Source: Triatoma infestans (Eukaryota; Arthropoda; Insecta; Hemiptera; Reduviidae). Taken from it: 64,000 nucleotides of DNA. Under the pieces are notes generated by a model, which saw only the letters and a program-made list of their open reading frames with translations, was not told where the DNA came from and did no database searches. Position numbers and translations under genes: made by a program. This document shows positions 1-11,057 of this stretch, in pieces; the stretch's first letter is position 1; every line of letters starts with the position of its first letter. The DNA is taken from contig JAAEAF010002699.1 of assembly GCA_011037195.1 (NCBI GenBank), positions 62,001 through 126,000 of the forward strand. Reading direction: 5' to 3'.

Positions 1-449
1 GGTTAGGAACTCATGGTCCGATCCAAAGGCCACCTCGATCTCTGGACTTAACCCCAATGGACTATTTTTTGTGGGGATATCTAAAAAATAAAGTGTACAG
101 TAACCTTAATCAGTTCTTTAAAAAAAAAAAATAGGGTAATTTTGACATTAAACTGAAATTTATTTGTTTTTCATATTTTAAATTACCATAACTTTTCAAA
201 AACCTAACCTATTTTAATTTTTTGTTTTTTTTTCAAGAGGCCCAAGTACTATAAAAATATGCAAAAAAAAATCTAATGTTCCATTTGAAAAAAAAAGTTG
301 GATGCTGTATCTCGGGATATTGGGGTATAAAAAAATGGATTAATCACTGAAAATAAACTAGACTAAAAATGATTAAATACGTGTTTTCTATTTTTTCGAA
401 ATTTCCCGCCGTTTAAAAAAAAAGTCGGTGGAGCATAAACTCTGGTCAC

Positions 450-452
<3 letters not shown>
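1..452 (+). mobile_element. 3' end of a mariner-like (Tc1/mariner superfamily) transposon
   Basis: Bases 20-115 on the plus strand read as the conserved C-terminal part of an arthropod mariner-like transposase: PPRSLDLTPMDYFLWGYLKN followed by KVYSNLNQF. The catalytic Asp follows PM in this motif. The 5' part lies outside the window. The frame is lost in the A-rich stretch near 120. The end may be the sequence CTCTGGTCACCTGTA near 440-455, whose reverse reads TACAGGTGACC, like terminal repeats of this group. It abuts a TA microsatellite. A dead fossil copy. Confidence 0.75.
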
Positions 453-493
<41 letters not shown>

Positions 494-515
494 GAGTGTA
501 TATATAATATATATA
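451..515. repeat. TA microsatellite
   Basis: An almost pure alternating TA run interrupted only by short CA/GA units. It directly follows the presumed end of the mariner-like fragment. Confidence 0.9.
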
Positions 516-529
516 AGTAAAGTAAAGTA

Positions 530-661
530 ATGCCTATTTTTTTAAATAAAAAATATAAAATTTAAAACAAATATAAAATTTAGCAGTTATACGCTGGACT
601 CGAACTGGGGTCCTCCCACTTACAAGTCCGTGCTCATAACCACTACACCAATACCCGCCCC
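530..661 (-). mobile_element. tRNA-derived SINE
   Basis: On the minus strand from 661 the sequence has a tRNA-like head. It contains an A-box-like block (TTGGTGTAGTGGTTATGAGC), an anticodon-like region and a B-box-like AGTTCGAGTCC. It then degenerates into an A/T-rich tail. There is no complete cloverleaf and no short spacer to a terminator, so I call it a SINE head and not a tRNA gene. Confidence 0.6.
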
Positions 662-828
662 TATATATATAATATATAAGTACATAGATATATATGAGAG
701 TGCAAAAGAGATAGGTAGATAGAGAGCGAGTGAGAGGGTGAGTGATTATATTGAATTGGTACATGACCAACTATACAGGGTACAAAACAATTAGCAAAAA
801 TACAACTACTAGAATTTTTATAACTTAC

Positions 829-836
829 ATCTTCAT
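829..836 (-). CDS. first coding exon of a lipocalin gene (L1), rest outside window
   Basis: The minus strand reads ATG AAG AT followed by the perfect donor GTAAGT. This matches exon 1 of the fully modelled gene L2 (ATG AAG AC/GTAAGT at 42,086-42,079) in sequence, phase and surrounding promoter. It would encode Met-Lys plus the first two bases of a third codon of a signal peptide. All other exons would lie left of position 1. The identity depends on paralogy to L2, because eight coding bases alone prove nothing. The third residue would be Ile (ATA) if the next exon starts with A as in L2. Confidence 0.55.
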
Positions 837-900
837 GTTGTCAAAGTGAAATTTACTGTAAATCAGTTAATGCATCCTGGTGCAGCGCATTCATTATATA
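837..900 (-). promoter_or_regulatory. TATA box and 5' leader of lipocalin L1
   Basis: On the minus strand TATATAA occupies 900-894, about 58 bases before the start codon at 836. The leader and TATA box are nearly the same as those at 42,147-42,153 and 43,120-43,126, so this is a repeated promoter module. Further upstream (to about 1,000) a block reading TATTCCTTAGTTGCACAGCT on the plus strand is shared with about 43,140. It could be a regulatory site or simply retained paralogy. Confidence 0.6.
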
Positions 901-1191
901 CCATATCTTTCCCACTCTATTCCTTAGTTGCACAGCTTGTATGACGTCACTAAGGTAAATAGAAATAATGCAGTTGAATTAAATTTTCCAAAGAGAAATC
1001 ACAGTAGAAATATATTTCAGAATATTTGGTTAAGAAATTGAACCCTGCCCAAAAGTTGACTTCTCTAAATATTCATATAATGTTGAATATATGTGATTTA
1101 TATTCAGTTTGGATATCAAAACTCGTTAAACATGTTCGGTCAAAATAGTTAAATCAGTTGAATACAATATTAATCATTAATTATTTTAATA

Positions 1192-1476
1192 GATATATTT
1201 TCCGTGATAGCCTGCTACATTTTGTTGTCATCCACCGGTTTTGTGCATTCGACCATCAACAGGATGTTTTGGTAAAGCAGTGGGATAATTTAGACTATCA
1301 CAGAGGAAAATCAGCTTATACTCAGACATTAAACCGAGAAACTGAGGAAGTATAAACTGATTCGCATTGTGCAAGTCAATGTTATCGCAGTACTTTATCA
1401 GTACATCCAGATGATGGACGAACGCCCGAAACCGGTCGATGATCACAAAATGAAGCAGGCTATCATGGAAAACATC
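1192..1476. repeat. long hairpin repeat with hammerhead-like core
   Basis: About 125-base arms (roughly 1192-1322 and 1352-1476) are imperfect reverse complements around a short loop. The right arm carries a CAGATGATGGACG...CCCGAAAC core. Its better preserved paralogue at 43,628 reads CTGATGATGGGCAAACGTCC followed by GAAAC. Paralogous copy of 43,411-43,696; more decayed relatives lie near 29,490 and 51,710. Confidence 0.7.
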
Positions 1477-1659
1477 TTTAATGCTTTCCAGCTCTGGGGA
1501 CCACAATAATTACTTTATTAATGATTGTTTTTTTGAGAAGTTCTCGAATACTGGTAAATTATATATTTATCTTAACTCACACTCAAAAGTAGACTCTATA
1601 TTTCAAAATACTTTTTCAGCTGTTTAACTAAAAATCTCATTTTCAATATTACTAAACTA

Positions 1660-1785
1660 TTATTATTATTGTTATTATTATTATTATTATTATTATTGTT
1701 ATTATTATTATTATTATTATTTATTATGTCAGGTTTATTATAGTTCTATTTAAAAATAATAATAATAATAATAATAATAATCTTT
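1660..1785. repeat. TTA / AAT trinucleotide microsatellites
   Basis: Two runs, (ATT)n with TTG variants followed by (AAT)n, separated by about 30 bases. In the paralogous place at 43,880-44,110 a SINE is inserted at the start of the same ATT run. Confidence 0.9.
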
Positions 1786-2348
1786 CTAAACAATTATTTC
1801 AAAATAGTATTACACCTAATCACACTCAAAAGTGAACAGCTGCTTATGAAATAATAAATTTTTACCTCGTCAATGCTATGCTTTTTTTTATATATTAATT
1901 ATTTTTTATTATAATAAGATATGGATTTTGTATATTATAAGATTGGTAATAGCTTAAGAAACATTTCTGCAATAATTAATCGGTTAACATCAAGTTTACA
2001 AGATAAGAAAATGATATAATAATAAGGGCACGATAGTGAGCAAGTTAACGAAAATTCATTAATAAAAAAGTAAAATGTTCAAGATAGTTTATATTGGTTT
2101 GTTATATTGTTTGTATATCTTTAATGATTAAGTTTTTTTTCTAAACCAGTGAAGGCATTTCTGCCATTATATAGCGAGCAGCCCAATAGTATTCAGCTGT
2201 AGTGGAATGGCTTTCATCTGCTTGGATATTCTATAAAGCAGCTTATGATTAAAGCAGAGATATTCTACATTCATATCCTCCACATCGCATATGAAAATTG
2301 TCCGTAATTGAGTAAAGTAAGTCAAAAGCGTTAATATTCTTGCAATTT

Positions 2349-2690
2349 AGATTCTAGAGGAATTTCGTCAGTTTAAATACAGCAAAATTTACTTTGCCAA
2401 TGTTTCATTTTATATTAAGACTTCATCTGGGGTACAAAATAACAAATCGCAACGACTAAACAAAAAAAAACAAAAAACAAACACACTCCTTTTGTGATAC
2501 TCAGATATGCATATTCAGGTATGCTTACATATGATATAAATTATTGTTGTTATTTTCATCTTTTTGAAACGCTTTTTTGTTTAGTCATTGCGATTTGTAA
2601 TTTTGTAGCCCTGATAATGTTTCAACATAAGATGAAACGTTGGCGAAGTAAATCATGTTTAATTTAAACTGACCAAACTCCTCTAAAATC
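2349..2690. repeat. long hairpin repeat, second family member
   Basis: Left arm about 2350-2475, right arm about 2568-2690, reverse complements with scattered mismatches around a 90-base centre containing AT-rich sequence. The right arm contains CTGATAATGTTTCAACATAA followed by GATGAAACG. This is the same architecture (CTGANNA, small hairpin, GAAA) as other loci in this window. Paralogue of 44,748-45,085. Confidence 0.7.
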
Positions 2691-2926
2691 AAAATCCATA
2701 ATTAAATGATACAAGCAAAAAATATTGATGAATATGTGGATGGATCCTCAATGCTGGAGAACATCTGGAGAAGCACATTTTGTAATTGTTATTTATTCCT
2801 GACCATAAAAATTGGTTATTTATTTCATCCAAAAAAATACTCATATTATTTATGATTTAGCAAGATTTTTGCAACAGATTATGGAAACAGCCATACATTA
2901 TTTCAAGATGCTTTTTCGATTTTTAC

Positions 2927-4150
2927 TTTCTCTTACTCCTAAGTAAGAGAAAGTATTTTAATCCTGTCAAATTTTCGATATCGAGTTTTCACCGGAAATA
3001 TCCGACTTGAGGTCCCCTAAGTCCAAAAAAGTGGTTTTTAGCAAATAGTCTGTGTGTGTTGTATGTGAATAGCATAGCTCAAAACAGAAAAACCGTAGAA
3101 AGTTGAAACTTGATATTCCGTTTAGGTATCATCATGGAATCTGACAGTATCTTATCTGTCAGAATTCCTGAACCGGAAGTACCAATTTACTAGTTGATTT
3201 TTTTTTACTTTTTTGCGTTTTTATCGAAAATGGCTACAACAATTTTCTTCAAACTTGGTATATAAACTAAACGTACAAAGAGCTACAACTTTTATTTGAA
3301 ACATTTCTCTGGTAAAATTCATATAAGGGCAGTTAAGAAGGAGGGGTGGGGTTAGGTTTTCATCTAAAGTGCTATTTCACTTTATTAGACAATTCTGTCA
3401 TCTAAATAATGTTAATATTTGAATTGAATATGTAGTTGAAATTTCGAGTTTGAAAAAATCGGATAACCGGAAGTGCATTTACTTGACCACTTTATTAAAT
3501 GATTTTTTCACTTTTTCGCGATTTCTCAAAAATGGCTCCAACGATTTTCTTCAAACTAGACATACTAACAGCTACAACTTTTATTTGAAACATTTCTCTG
3601 GGAAAAGTCATTTAAGAGCACTCATGGGGGAGGGGTGGCGTGAGGTTTTCATCTAAAGTGCAATTTCAGTTTATTAGACAACTCTATCATCTAAATAATG
3701 TTAATTAAAATTAAATATGTTGTTGAAATTCCGAGTTTGAAAAAAAAATCGTATAACCGGAAGTGCGTTTACTTTACCACTTTACTAAATGATTTTTTCA
3801 CTTTTTCGCGATTTTCTCAAAAATGGCTCCGACGATTTTCTTGAAACGACTCATATAAACTAAACATACAATGATCTATAACTTTTATCTAAAACATTTC
3901 TCTGGGAAAATTCATTTCAGGGTACTTTTAGGGGAAGGATGGGGTTAGAGCTTCCTCTAAAGTGAAATCATAGTTGATTATACAATTCTATCATACAAAC
4001 AAAATTAATTAGAAATAAATAGATGGCCTAAATTCCAAGTTTTAAGACGAATTTCGTTATATTTGGTACTCAAAATATAAACCTTTGTCAATTATAATTT
4101 TGAGAACAGGAATAAGAGAAAGTTGTGTGAGTGTTTCACACCAGATTTTT
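2927..4150 (+). repeat. unclassified dispersed repeat, copy A, with ~290-bp internal tandem repeats
   Basis: Starts with a small palindrome (ACTTTCTCTTACTC ... AGTAAGAGAAAGT) and ends with AAGTTGTGTGAGTGTTTCAC followed by ACCAGA and a T run. Inside, three units each contain AACCGGAAGT (3171, 3465, 3755; spacing about 290), then a block with TTTATTTGAAACATTTCTCT and a GGGGTGG-rich stretch. No transposase or reverse transcriptase reading frame is visible, so it is probably non-autonomous. Related copies: 13,424-14,108 (minus), 14,533-15,315, about 32,530-33,085, 49,928-50,055 (minus), 54,755-55,360. Confidence 0.8.
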
Positions 4151-5217
4151 TTTTTTTTTTTTTGAGACTTATTGAATATGAAGTTTCAATATGAGAATTT
4201 TTAAGTATGTTGTATATTGTCCGCAATGCTGGATAAAATCTATGAATTTATTCGTCTTATCATTCTACATTATCTTAGTTCTGACCAGTTTCCTAAAACC
4301 ATAACCAGTCTGAACCAAAATACGACCGATAAAATCATAAAAAAAGAGAATTCAATAATTTCTTTCGTTTTCTGTTCAATGCTGTTTATTGTTTCAAAAT
4401 AAGTAATTACTTAATTTAAAAGTTCAATTTATATATTTTTTTTTTTCTATACAATAATTAATTGAGCCCAATAAGATTGAAGATTGGGATAGGTAATAAA
4501 CGTGCCTTATTTTGTTGTGAATCCATCTTCCAATACTTTGTGGCACAGTCAAAGTGCCAAATTTTTAACTACAGCCATCCTGTGTATTGTGTTAATTATC
4601 TTTTCTAATTTTCTATACAAATTAAATAATAATTAAAAATAGGTAATAATATAATTATGGATTATATTAAAATAATACATTAATTTTCAAAGGGATAGTA
4701 CATAGAACCTCCTGTAGGGCCAAAGAATATTTATTAAGAGAATTAAACAAATAGAGGCCCTGTTTGTGTGTGTGTGTTTGTGAGTGTGTATTTGTGTGTA
4801 TGTATGTTTTATCAGTCATTTTTTAGGACTTCTCGAAAAAAAAAGTGAAAAGAATAAATTAAAAACATTCAATAAAAGTGTATGAACTATGATTACTTTT
4901 GGCCGAAACTTTCTAACCGCTTCTTGATTGAAGATTCCTGCACAATCCACAAATATACGCCTATTCGATACTCTACGCCGCAATTGTGTGGTGGCATGGA
5001 GTACAGATAAGGAGAAATTTCATGATACACCAGGGAGTACAACGCATTGCTTGTTTGGCCATAACGGATTTAATGAGGACAATGCCGACCTAGGCGTTGG
5101 AAGTATTATTATACTGAACTTTACAACATTCTGTTACATTATAGTCCAGAAGACAGCGCCAATAATATTGAACAAACGAAATAAACCCTAATAAAATTTG
5201 AAACGTGTTGGAAGGGT
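4151..5217. other. no recognisable gene; TG microsatellite at 4762-4805
   Basis: A-rich and T-rich intergenic DNA. Near 4,220-4,240 a short stretch (AATGCTGGATAAAATCT) resembles part of the duplicated block at 2,745 and 45,145. An 87-codon open frame at 4928-5191 has no motif I recognise and no splice or promoter context. I do not call it a gene. Confidence 0.6.
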
Positions 5218-5836
5218 GTCAGGTTCTGCATACTCAGAGAGAGAGGGCAGGCCTGCCACATGACAGGCGCGCTATTCTAAAAGTTGGTTCTCCTTATATA
5301 AAGAGGCTATTTGATTTATTAAAAGCTATTAATTTGTATAGAAATATTTAAGTTAGTAGTTAGGTTAGATTAAACTTGGGTGAAGGAATATCGAGTACTT
5401 CACACAATTAGGTTAGTTCTATTTAATGTTAGGGGAAAGGAATATTAATTACTTTTCCCTCGTATGAATATATTTATTAGCGTGAATGAACTTATTAGTG
5501 TGATTGTATTTATCAGCGAGAATGTATTTATTAGAGTGAAAGTATTTATTAGCGTAATAGTATCTGTTAGCGAGAATGTATTTATCGGCGAGAATGCTTT
5601 TATGCGTGAATGTATTTATTGGCGAGAATGTTAGGGTGAATGTTTAGTTTAGGTTATTTATTTCGGGGTTGAAAGAAATTTTATAAATGTATTTCAACCC
5701 CATTAGGATTAGTTCACTTAAAGGTGTGCAGGAATATTTGTTAAAAGTACAGCACACCTAAAATAAAGATTTACAGCAAGCAAATAGCCTCTTTAGAATA
5801 GGTTACATAGATTATTCAGGATAGTTTTTTGCTTAC
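5218..5836. other. possible solo LTR or small unclassified element
   Basis: A block unlike its surroundings starting TGTCAGGTTCTGCATACTCA. It has a TATA-like box (TATATAAAG, 5296), an AATAAA (5761) and an inverted pair AAGAGGCTATTTG (near 5303) / CAAATAGCCTCTT (near 5780). No target duplication is clear, so solo LTR is only one reading. Confidence 0.25.
5465..5640. repeat. 18-bp minisatellite, about ten units
   Basis: Imperfect tandem repeats of the pattern TGAATGTATTTATTAGCG with variants (AGAATG, TGATTG, TATCGG). Some units are shortened. Directly visible in the sequence. Confidence 0.85.
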
Positions 5837-5946
5837 AATATACACAATTCATCATTTATCTGCATGCAAATAGATCCAGAACTTTCAAATTAATTTATTA
5901 TATATATAATTTTTAAGTATTTCATATTAAATAAATTAATTAATTA

Positions 5947-6193
5947 AAAAGGGATGGCGCAACAAGAGATCCACACTCCCCCTCATCGAGATGATCGATG
6001 AAATAAGAGGGGATGTGTGGTATTATGCTCAATAACCTTGGGCTCCTCCATGCCTTGCTACTCAAGCATTGATTTGGATGCCTCAAATGTTGAATATGTG
6101 CTATCCTAGCTCGTGCGGACCAGTTGGGGAGCGAAACAATCTAAGGGGCGCTAATGATCTTAGAAGCTGATGCGCCCTTAAAGAAAAAAAAAA
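5947..6193 (+). mobile_element. SINE-like unit with poly(A) tail
   Basis: A G+C-richer block ending in GGGGCGCTAATGATCTTAG, GATGCGCCCTTAAAG and a run of A. The ending resembles arthropod SINE tails of the type 'GCTGATGACCT...GCGCCC'. The head is not a convincing tRNA, so class and left boundary are uncertain. Confidence 0.45.
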
Positions 6194-6760
6194 AGTTATT
6201 AATTCCTCAAAACCTCCCAAAAATCAATCTATCCGAATAAGTTCTTAAATGGGTTTAATGTGATGCATTTATATGTATGCAGTTAGCATTTAAAGTTTAA
6301 AGAAAATTATTGAAGTCATTATTGAGAAAATTACACCAATTCAGAAACATATTCTGCAATATCGCACTTCCTGCTAATCGATTTTCTTCAAATTTTGAAG
6401 CAATGCTTCTAATGCATTTGATATGTTTTGGTGATAAAACAGTACATGCACTGAAATGATATTTATAGGAAAGTTTAACATGACTGTTTCTCCAGAACTT
6501 CCCCCATACAAAATTTTCCTAAAAAAATATTTCTTCCACTTATATTTCTATTTATTTTTTAAATAATCCACTTAATTTTTATATTACTTTTTTATCACAT
6601 TTTGAATATTCCTTATTTAGTTTGCATCTTAAATATTATATTATACTATTGATTCTGCTTCGTTTGTTAATTAAAGATTATTTTAGTTTAATCGTTTTAT
6701 TGCATCAAAATTGCAGCTTGTGTTGATACTTAAATTTCACTTTTCCATCAAACTATGGCA
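6194..6760. other. no feature seen
   Basis: AT-rich sequence without an open frame, repeat or splice pattern I can support, up to the abrupt rise in G+C at about 6,750 that marks the BEL/Pao body. Confidence 0.6.
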
Positions 6761-6839
6761 TCCAAGAAAGGAAAGTTGTACCCGTCCTGCACCTGAACGA
6801 TGTTCGATCGTCTTTGCAAACGCTTCACCGCTGCCCTGC

Positions 6840-8060
6840 ATCACCACTTAGATACTTTCCTTCTGTAAAGAAAGGAAGGAACTGCGTTTCCTCAAATAAT
6901 TGCGTCTTTTCAAAAGATTGTTGACGCTGACTTCGCGGCGTTTTTAAGCCACATTGAGGTCTTCCTCGAGGCTGACCCGCTCTCTGAGGGGCCTTTCCGA
7001 TCAGTACGTGTTGGATGAAACCCAACAACCACGAGCTCTGCATCAACAGATTGTCTGCCCATATGCCGAAGTTGAGCTTCCCCCCCACCGTTTCAACGCA
7101 CATTCCTGCGTCCCGTCTCCCAACAATCCCAGTCCCACACTTCGAGGGGAATTACGCACTGGGTGTATTTTAAAGATACCTTCGCCGCTGTAGTGATTGA
7201 CCAACCAGACTTGTCCGACGTGGAACGCCTCCATTACCTGCATAGCGCTCTCGAAGAAGGCGCTAAGGCCACTATTTCTCATATCCCCGTTAGCCAGGGA
7301 CCATTTCTAGAACGCTTGGGATACATTATGCCTCGCGTACGACAATAAGATGCAACTGGCTGAATTGCTTCTGGAACAGCTGCTCCCCGCGACACCGCCT
7401 CCCTCATCCCGATCTGTCCAAATTCTCCTCATCTCCTTGGAACAAATTCTGTCCAAATCCATTACTAGTACCGAAACACTCCTCGATGTCCGTGCGCCAA
7501 ATTTAGCCTCATTTTTGGCGTTTTTACTGCTCGTGCGCTAATTAGACAATGAAACTGGAAAACAGTTCAAGTTAGCGCACACCTGCGTGGAATACCCTAT
7601 CGTCGCCCATCTTAAGACGTTCGTGCTTAACTCTTTACAGGCCCTCAAACTCACTCCTCCCATGCGCCGCGCTGCGCCAACTCCACGAGGCGGCTCCCAA
7701 GCGTCACGATGGGCACATCCCTAATCTATGCCCTCTCGCTCCTCGGTCACCCACAGGCGCGCCATTTCCGCCAACGCCCTCTTCCTCTGGTTCAGTGTGC
7801 ACTTCCTCCCAAGCGTCTCTGCCCAAAGGCCCCTACTCTTGTGAATATTGTCACAGAGCACATTCAATACCCTAGTGTTAAGGATTCAAGGCCTTATCCG
7901 ACAAGGAACGGCGTAAATTCGTCACTTTTGCCAACTGTGTAGCAATTGCCTTTCGGCAAAATACGGCCTCCGAGCCTGCCGATTCACCCAGCATTGCCAT
8001 TTCTGTGAAGAACGTCACCGCACATTGGTGCATCTATCTTCAGGCTTTGCCCCTATTACC
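6840..8060 (+). pseudogene. BEL/Pao gag remnant (DUF1759-type domain and zinc knuckles)
   Basis: Translating across frames gives HFEGNYALGV then FKDTFAAVVIDQPDLSDVER and LHYLHSALEEGAKATISHIP. This is the DUF1759-like gag pattern (a 'F+D+F...L+D..K..YL...L...A...I' motif). Near 7,840-8,030 it reads CEYCHRAHSI and, further on, CHFCEERHRTLVH, which are the paired CCHC-like knuckles usually following BEL gag. Frames change at least three times and stops interrupt it. It would have formed the virus-like particle of the element; this copy cannot. Confidence 0.8.
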
Positions 8061-8559
8061 GCCAGAAGAGCAACTGTCAACCTGTATCGCCTCTCAACCT
8101 TCTTCACCGTTGCCCGCAGCTTCCCCACCCTGGTAAAACCGCGATCCGAGTCACCCTCTCAGAGAATCTCCTTGTCGCTCCCCCTTTCCTCCTCTGCGGA
8201 GGGACGACGCTGCTCAACTCGCTTCCCGTGGGCGCATCCTTACTCGAGTCCCCACGTCTGATAAGGACTGACTCATCCTCTCTCAGTGTTGCAACAATAA
8301 TCTCAAGCCCTTTTATGCATTCGTCCTGATGCCTACTGCGGTTGTCCATCTTTTTCATACGCGTCATCACATCGTCACTCACGCCATTAGTGGGAGCCAT
8401 CAAACTATTATTACCGTGGCGTGCCCAGCGTCTACGTCTGCTCTTACAACCCACAAACATTCAGCTTCTCACCTTGGTCTGTACCAGCCCTTTGCCCTCC
8501 CAGTATTGCGCTACTTTCAAACTCATGCACCAGGCAGATCCCCACATCGGCTTGTTCAC

Positions 8560-8990
8560 CCATAGTGTATAGTGCTCGACAGCATCATACCCCCACACTC
8601 TGCTGCCATTCAAAGGGGATTGGCCTCATCTTCGTCAACTTAACCTAGCTGACATGACATTTAATCAACAGGGCCCCGTGGATCTTTTGCTCGGGAACGA
8701 CATCCTCCCATGCCTGCTTCTTCCTAGAAGAGTTCCTCGCACTCCACTCGCGCGTCCGCTGCGTTTAGTACCACACTCAGCTGGGTGTTATATGGCCCCT
8801 ATCGACCAGCTTCATGGCCAAAACGGGTTGGATTGTCAGCTTCTACCAGAAACAACGAGCGCTTGCCTTCCGCTCCTCGACACAACCACCTACTGCTCTC
8901 CTCAGGAATCTCCACCATCTCCTCCAGCACTGATTGAGAGGACGGTGGCACCTGCACTCTTGTCCGAGGAGACTCTAACTTAGAGTACCG
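8560..8990 (+). pseudogene. BEL/Pao protease C-terminal remnant
   Basis: The frame at 8,600-8,710 reads LRQLNLADMTFNQQGPVDLL followed by LGNDILP. This is the typical 'L.LAD..F...GPIDLLLG.D' segment at the end of the BEL aspartic protease (DUF1758-like) domain. The catalytic D-S/T-G segment expected about 100 residues earlier is not clear. Stops and frame changes follow. Confidence 0.7.
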
Positions 8991-9164
8991 CTTCCGCTCC
9001 GCCAGGAGAAGGAGGAGGAACTCACTCAATTCTTGCAACGCATCTGAGAGATTGAAAAGGTGCTGGAAAACTTAACGCTCACTGCGGATGAACGTACCTG
9101 CGAGACCACCTACGCGCGGACCACGCAACGGACTGACACTGGACGTTATGCGCTTTCTTTTCCT

Positions 9165-9985
9165 TACACCTCAGTGAAGTAGGAGAATTCTTCAACGTAG
9201 CGTCGCGTCAATTTCTCAGGATGGAAAAACGCTACTTCCAAAATCCTCCATTGCGCGAAGCCTATACGGACTTCATGCGCGATTACTTGGACCGCGGCCA
9301 TGTGGAACCAGTGCGTCCCGATGACGCCTCCCTCTCCTACGCTCCGTACAACATCCTTCATCATGTGGTTCATCGTCCGGATGCCCCTCCTACCAAACTG
9401 CAGGTAGTTTGTAACGCTTCTTGCGCGTCTTCCAATGGCCGCTCTCTAAATGATTTGCTTCTCACCAGCCCAAAGCTTCAAGCCGACATCGCCATGCATC
9501 TGCTTGGCTTTCGCCTGCACCACATCGTCTTCACCGCCGACATCATGCAGATGTATCGTCAAATCCTCATCTTTCCTGATCATTGGGATTACCAACGCCG
9601 TCTGGCCCTTCTCCAAACGGGAACACTTCAGTCTTTCAGACTTAACACGGTTACATATAGCGTTTCATCGGCATCCTATCTGGCACTTTGTGCCAATCGA
9701 CAACTCGCCCTTGATGAAAGGATAAATCGCGCTTCTCCATGAAGTATACGTCGACGATCTCCTTACTAGCGCTGCATCTGCTGCAGAAGCCCAAGTCCTG
9801 CGCACACAACTCCAACAGCTTCTCATGGCGGGTGGATTTGAACTCCGGAAATGGGCTTCTAATTGCCCAGCACTTTTGCAGGATCACTCCGCAGATCATT
9901 GCCGTCCCTCTACTTCTGATGACTTTTGTCCCTTGTCCGCGATCCTATTCTTAAATTTCTTGGCTTGGGCTGGAACCCTGCTTCA
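9165..9985 (+). pseudogene. BEL/Pao reverse transcriptase remnant
   Basis: The longest open stretch (9221-9742, 173 codons) contains VVCNASCASSNGRSLNDLLL, LQADIAMHLLGFRLHHIVFT and ADIMQMYRQI. These are palm and fingers motifs of BEL/Pao reverse transcriptase, with the first catalytic Asp in ADI. After a frame change near 9,735 the second catalytic box follows as LHEVYVDDLLTSAASAAEAQ (YVDD). The frame then degrades by 9,985. The key catalytic residues survive but not in one frame. Confidence 0.9.
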
Positions 9986-10059
9986 GATAATTTTTTTTAT
10001 ACTGTGCGTATGGCTTCGATCCGTTGGGTCGGTTGACTCTGGTAACCTTCAAGGCTAAA

Positions 10060-10985
10060 CCACTCTTTCGTCATCTGTTCGGCTACAGCTGGATTCGGAC
10101 CAGCCACTGCCTTAAGAACTTATTGACCCGTGGCACGACTTTCAAGGCTATATCCGTGGTGCTTTTGTTACCAAAGGCAACTTGGTGGCATTTATTTGCT
10201 TCGCTACCAAAGCCTTTCACTTAGAAATAGCCTCTGAGTTTTCCACTTCGGCGTTCCTAGCCGCGTTTCGCCGCTTTACCGCTCGCCGAGGGCTCCCTAC
10301 TACCATCTTTTCGGACAACGGGACCAATTTTGTGGGGGCCTATAACAAACTTCGAGAGCTCGGCCGCCTACTCTGCAATGTCCAGCATCAGCAGGCCGTG
10401 TGCCGCGCTGCCTCGGCGGTAGGTATTGACTGGCGATTCATTCCTCCCGCAAGCCCACACTTCGGAGGCCTTTGGGAGGCCACTATAAAATCGGCCAAGC
10501 ATCACCTCAGCCGCGTCATTAGTGACCAACTGCTGACTTATGTAGAACACCTCACCGTCATTACTGACATCGTGGCCATCCAGAAATCACGCCCCCTGTG
10601 CGCCCTCTCTTCAGATCCCTCTGATTCTGAGCCTCTTGACACTCCTGGTCCTGGTCGTGACTCTCCTGGCTACTTCCTCGTTTTCGCCCCCTCACCGCTC
10701 CTCCTTAGCGTGATGTCACCATCTCAGCATCAACCGCCTTTCCCCTTGGCAACTTACCCAGCGGATTCAGCAGGACTTCTGGAAGGGCTGGCACCAGTAG
10801 TACCTGCACCGCTTCAACAGCGTATCAAATGGCTTCTTCCGGCCACGGAGATCACTCCAGTCAATGTCGTCCTTGTGCATCAGAACAACGTTCCACCCCG
10901 CCAATGGCCGCTCGGTGGCATGACCGCCCTGCATCCCGCGATTCCATCAACCGCGTTGCGGATGTCTAAACCGCGTCCGGCGTAA
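10060..10985 (+). pseudogene. BEL/Pao integrase remnant
   Basis: The plus-strand frame from 10,182 reads FICFATKAFHLEIASEFSTS, ARRGLPTTIFSDNGTNFVGA and PPASPHFGGLWEATIKSAKH. It retains the second Asp (SDNGTNFVG) and the Glu (LWEA) of the DDE triad. The first Asp (normally in 'GxDYAGPF' just upstream) is lost in the damaged stretch at 10,090-10,180. A C-terminal piece appears near 10,750-10,920 in another frame (QQDFWKGWHQEYLHRFNS). Not functional. Confidence 0.9.
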
Positions 10986-11057
10986 TTTGCCGCCCCTTGG
11001 TCAAGCTTTGCTCATTACCTTCCCAATAAATTCTGAAGCCGGTGCTTCAGGGCGGGC

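Noticed and set aside
590..660. tRNA gene on the minus strand
   Set aside because: A and B boxes are present but the acceptor stem does not close and a SINE-like tail follows. The same holds at 37,000, 38,850, 44,050 and 63,290.
4928..5191. 87-codon open frame on the plus strand
   Set aside because: No recognisable motif, no promoter or splice context, and surrounding sequence is repeat-like.
5465..5640. CRISPR-like array
   Set aside because: Repeats are contiguous 18-bp units with no spacers and the genome is clearly eukaryotic.
8104..8460. 118-codon minus-strand frame inside the BEL/Pao body
   Set aside because: Shadow frame opposite damaged gag/protease sequence, with no motif of its own.
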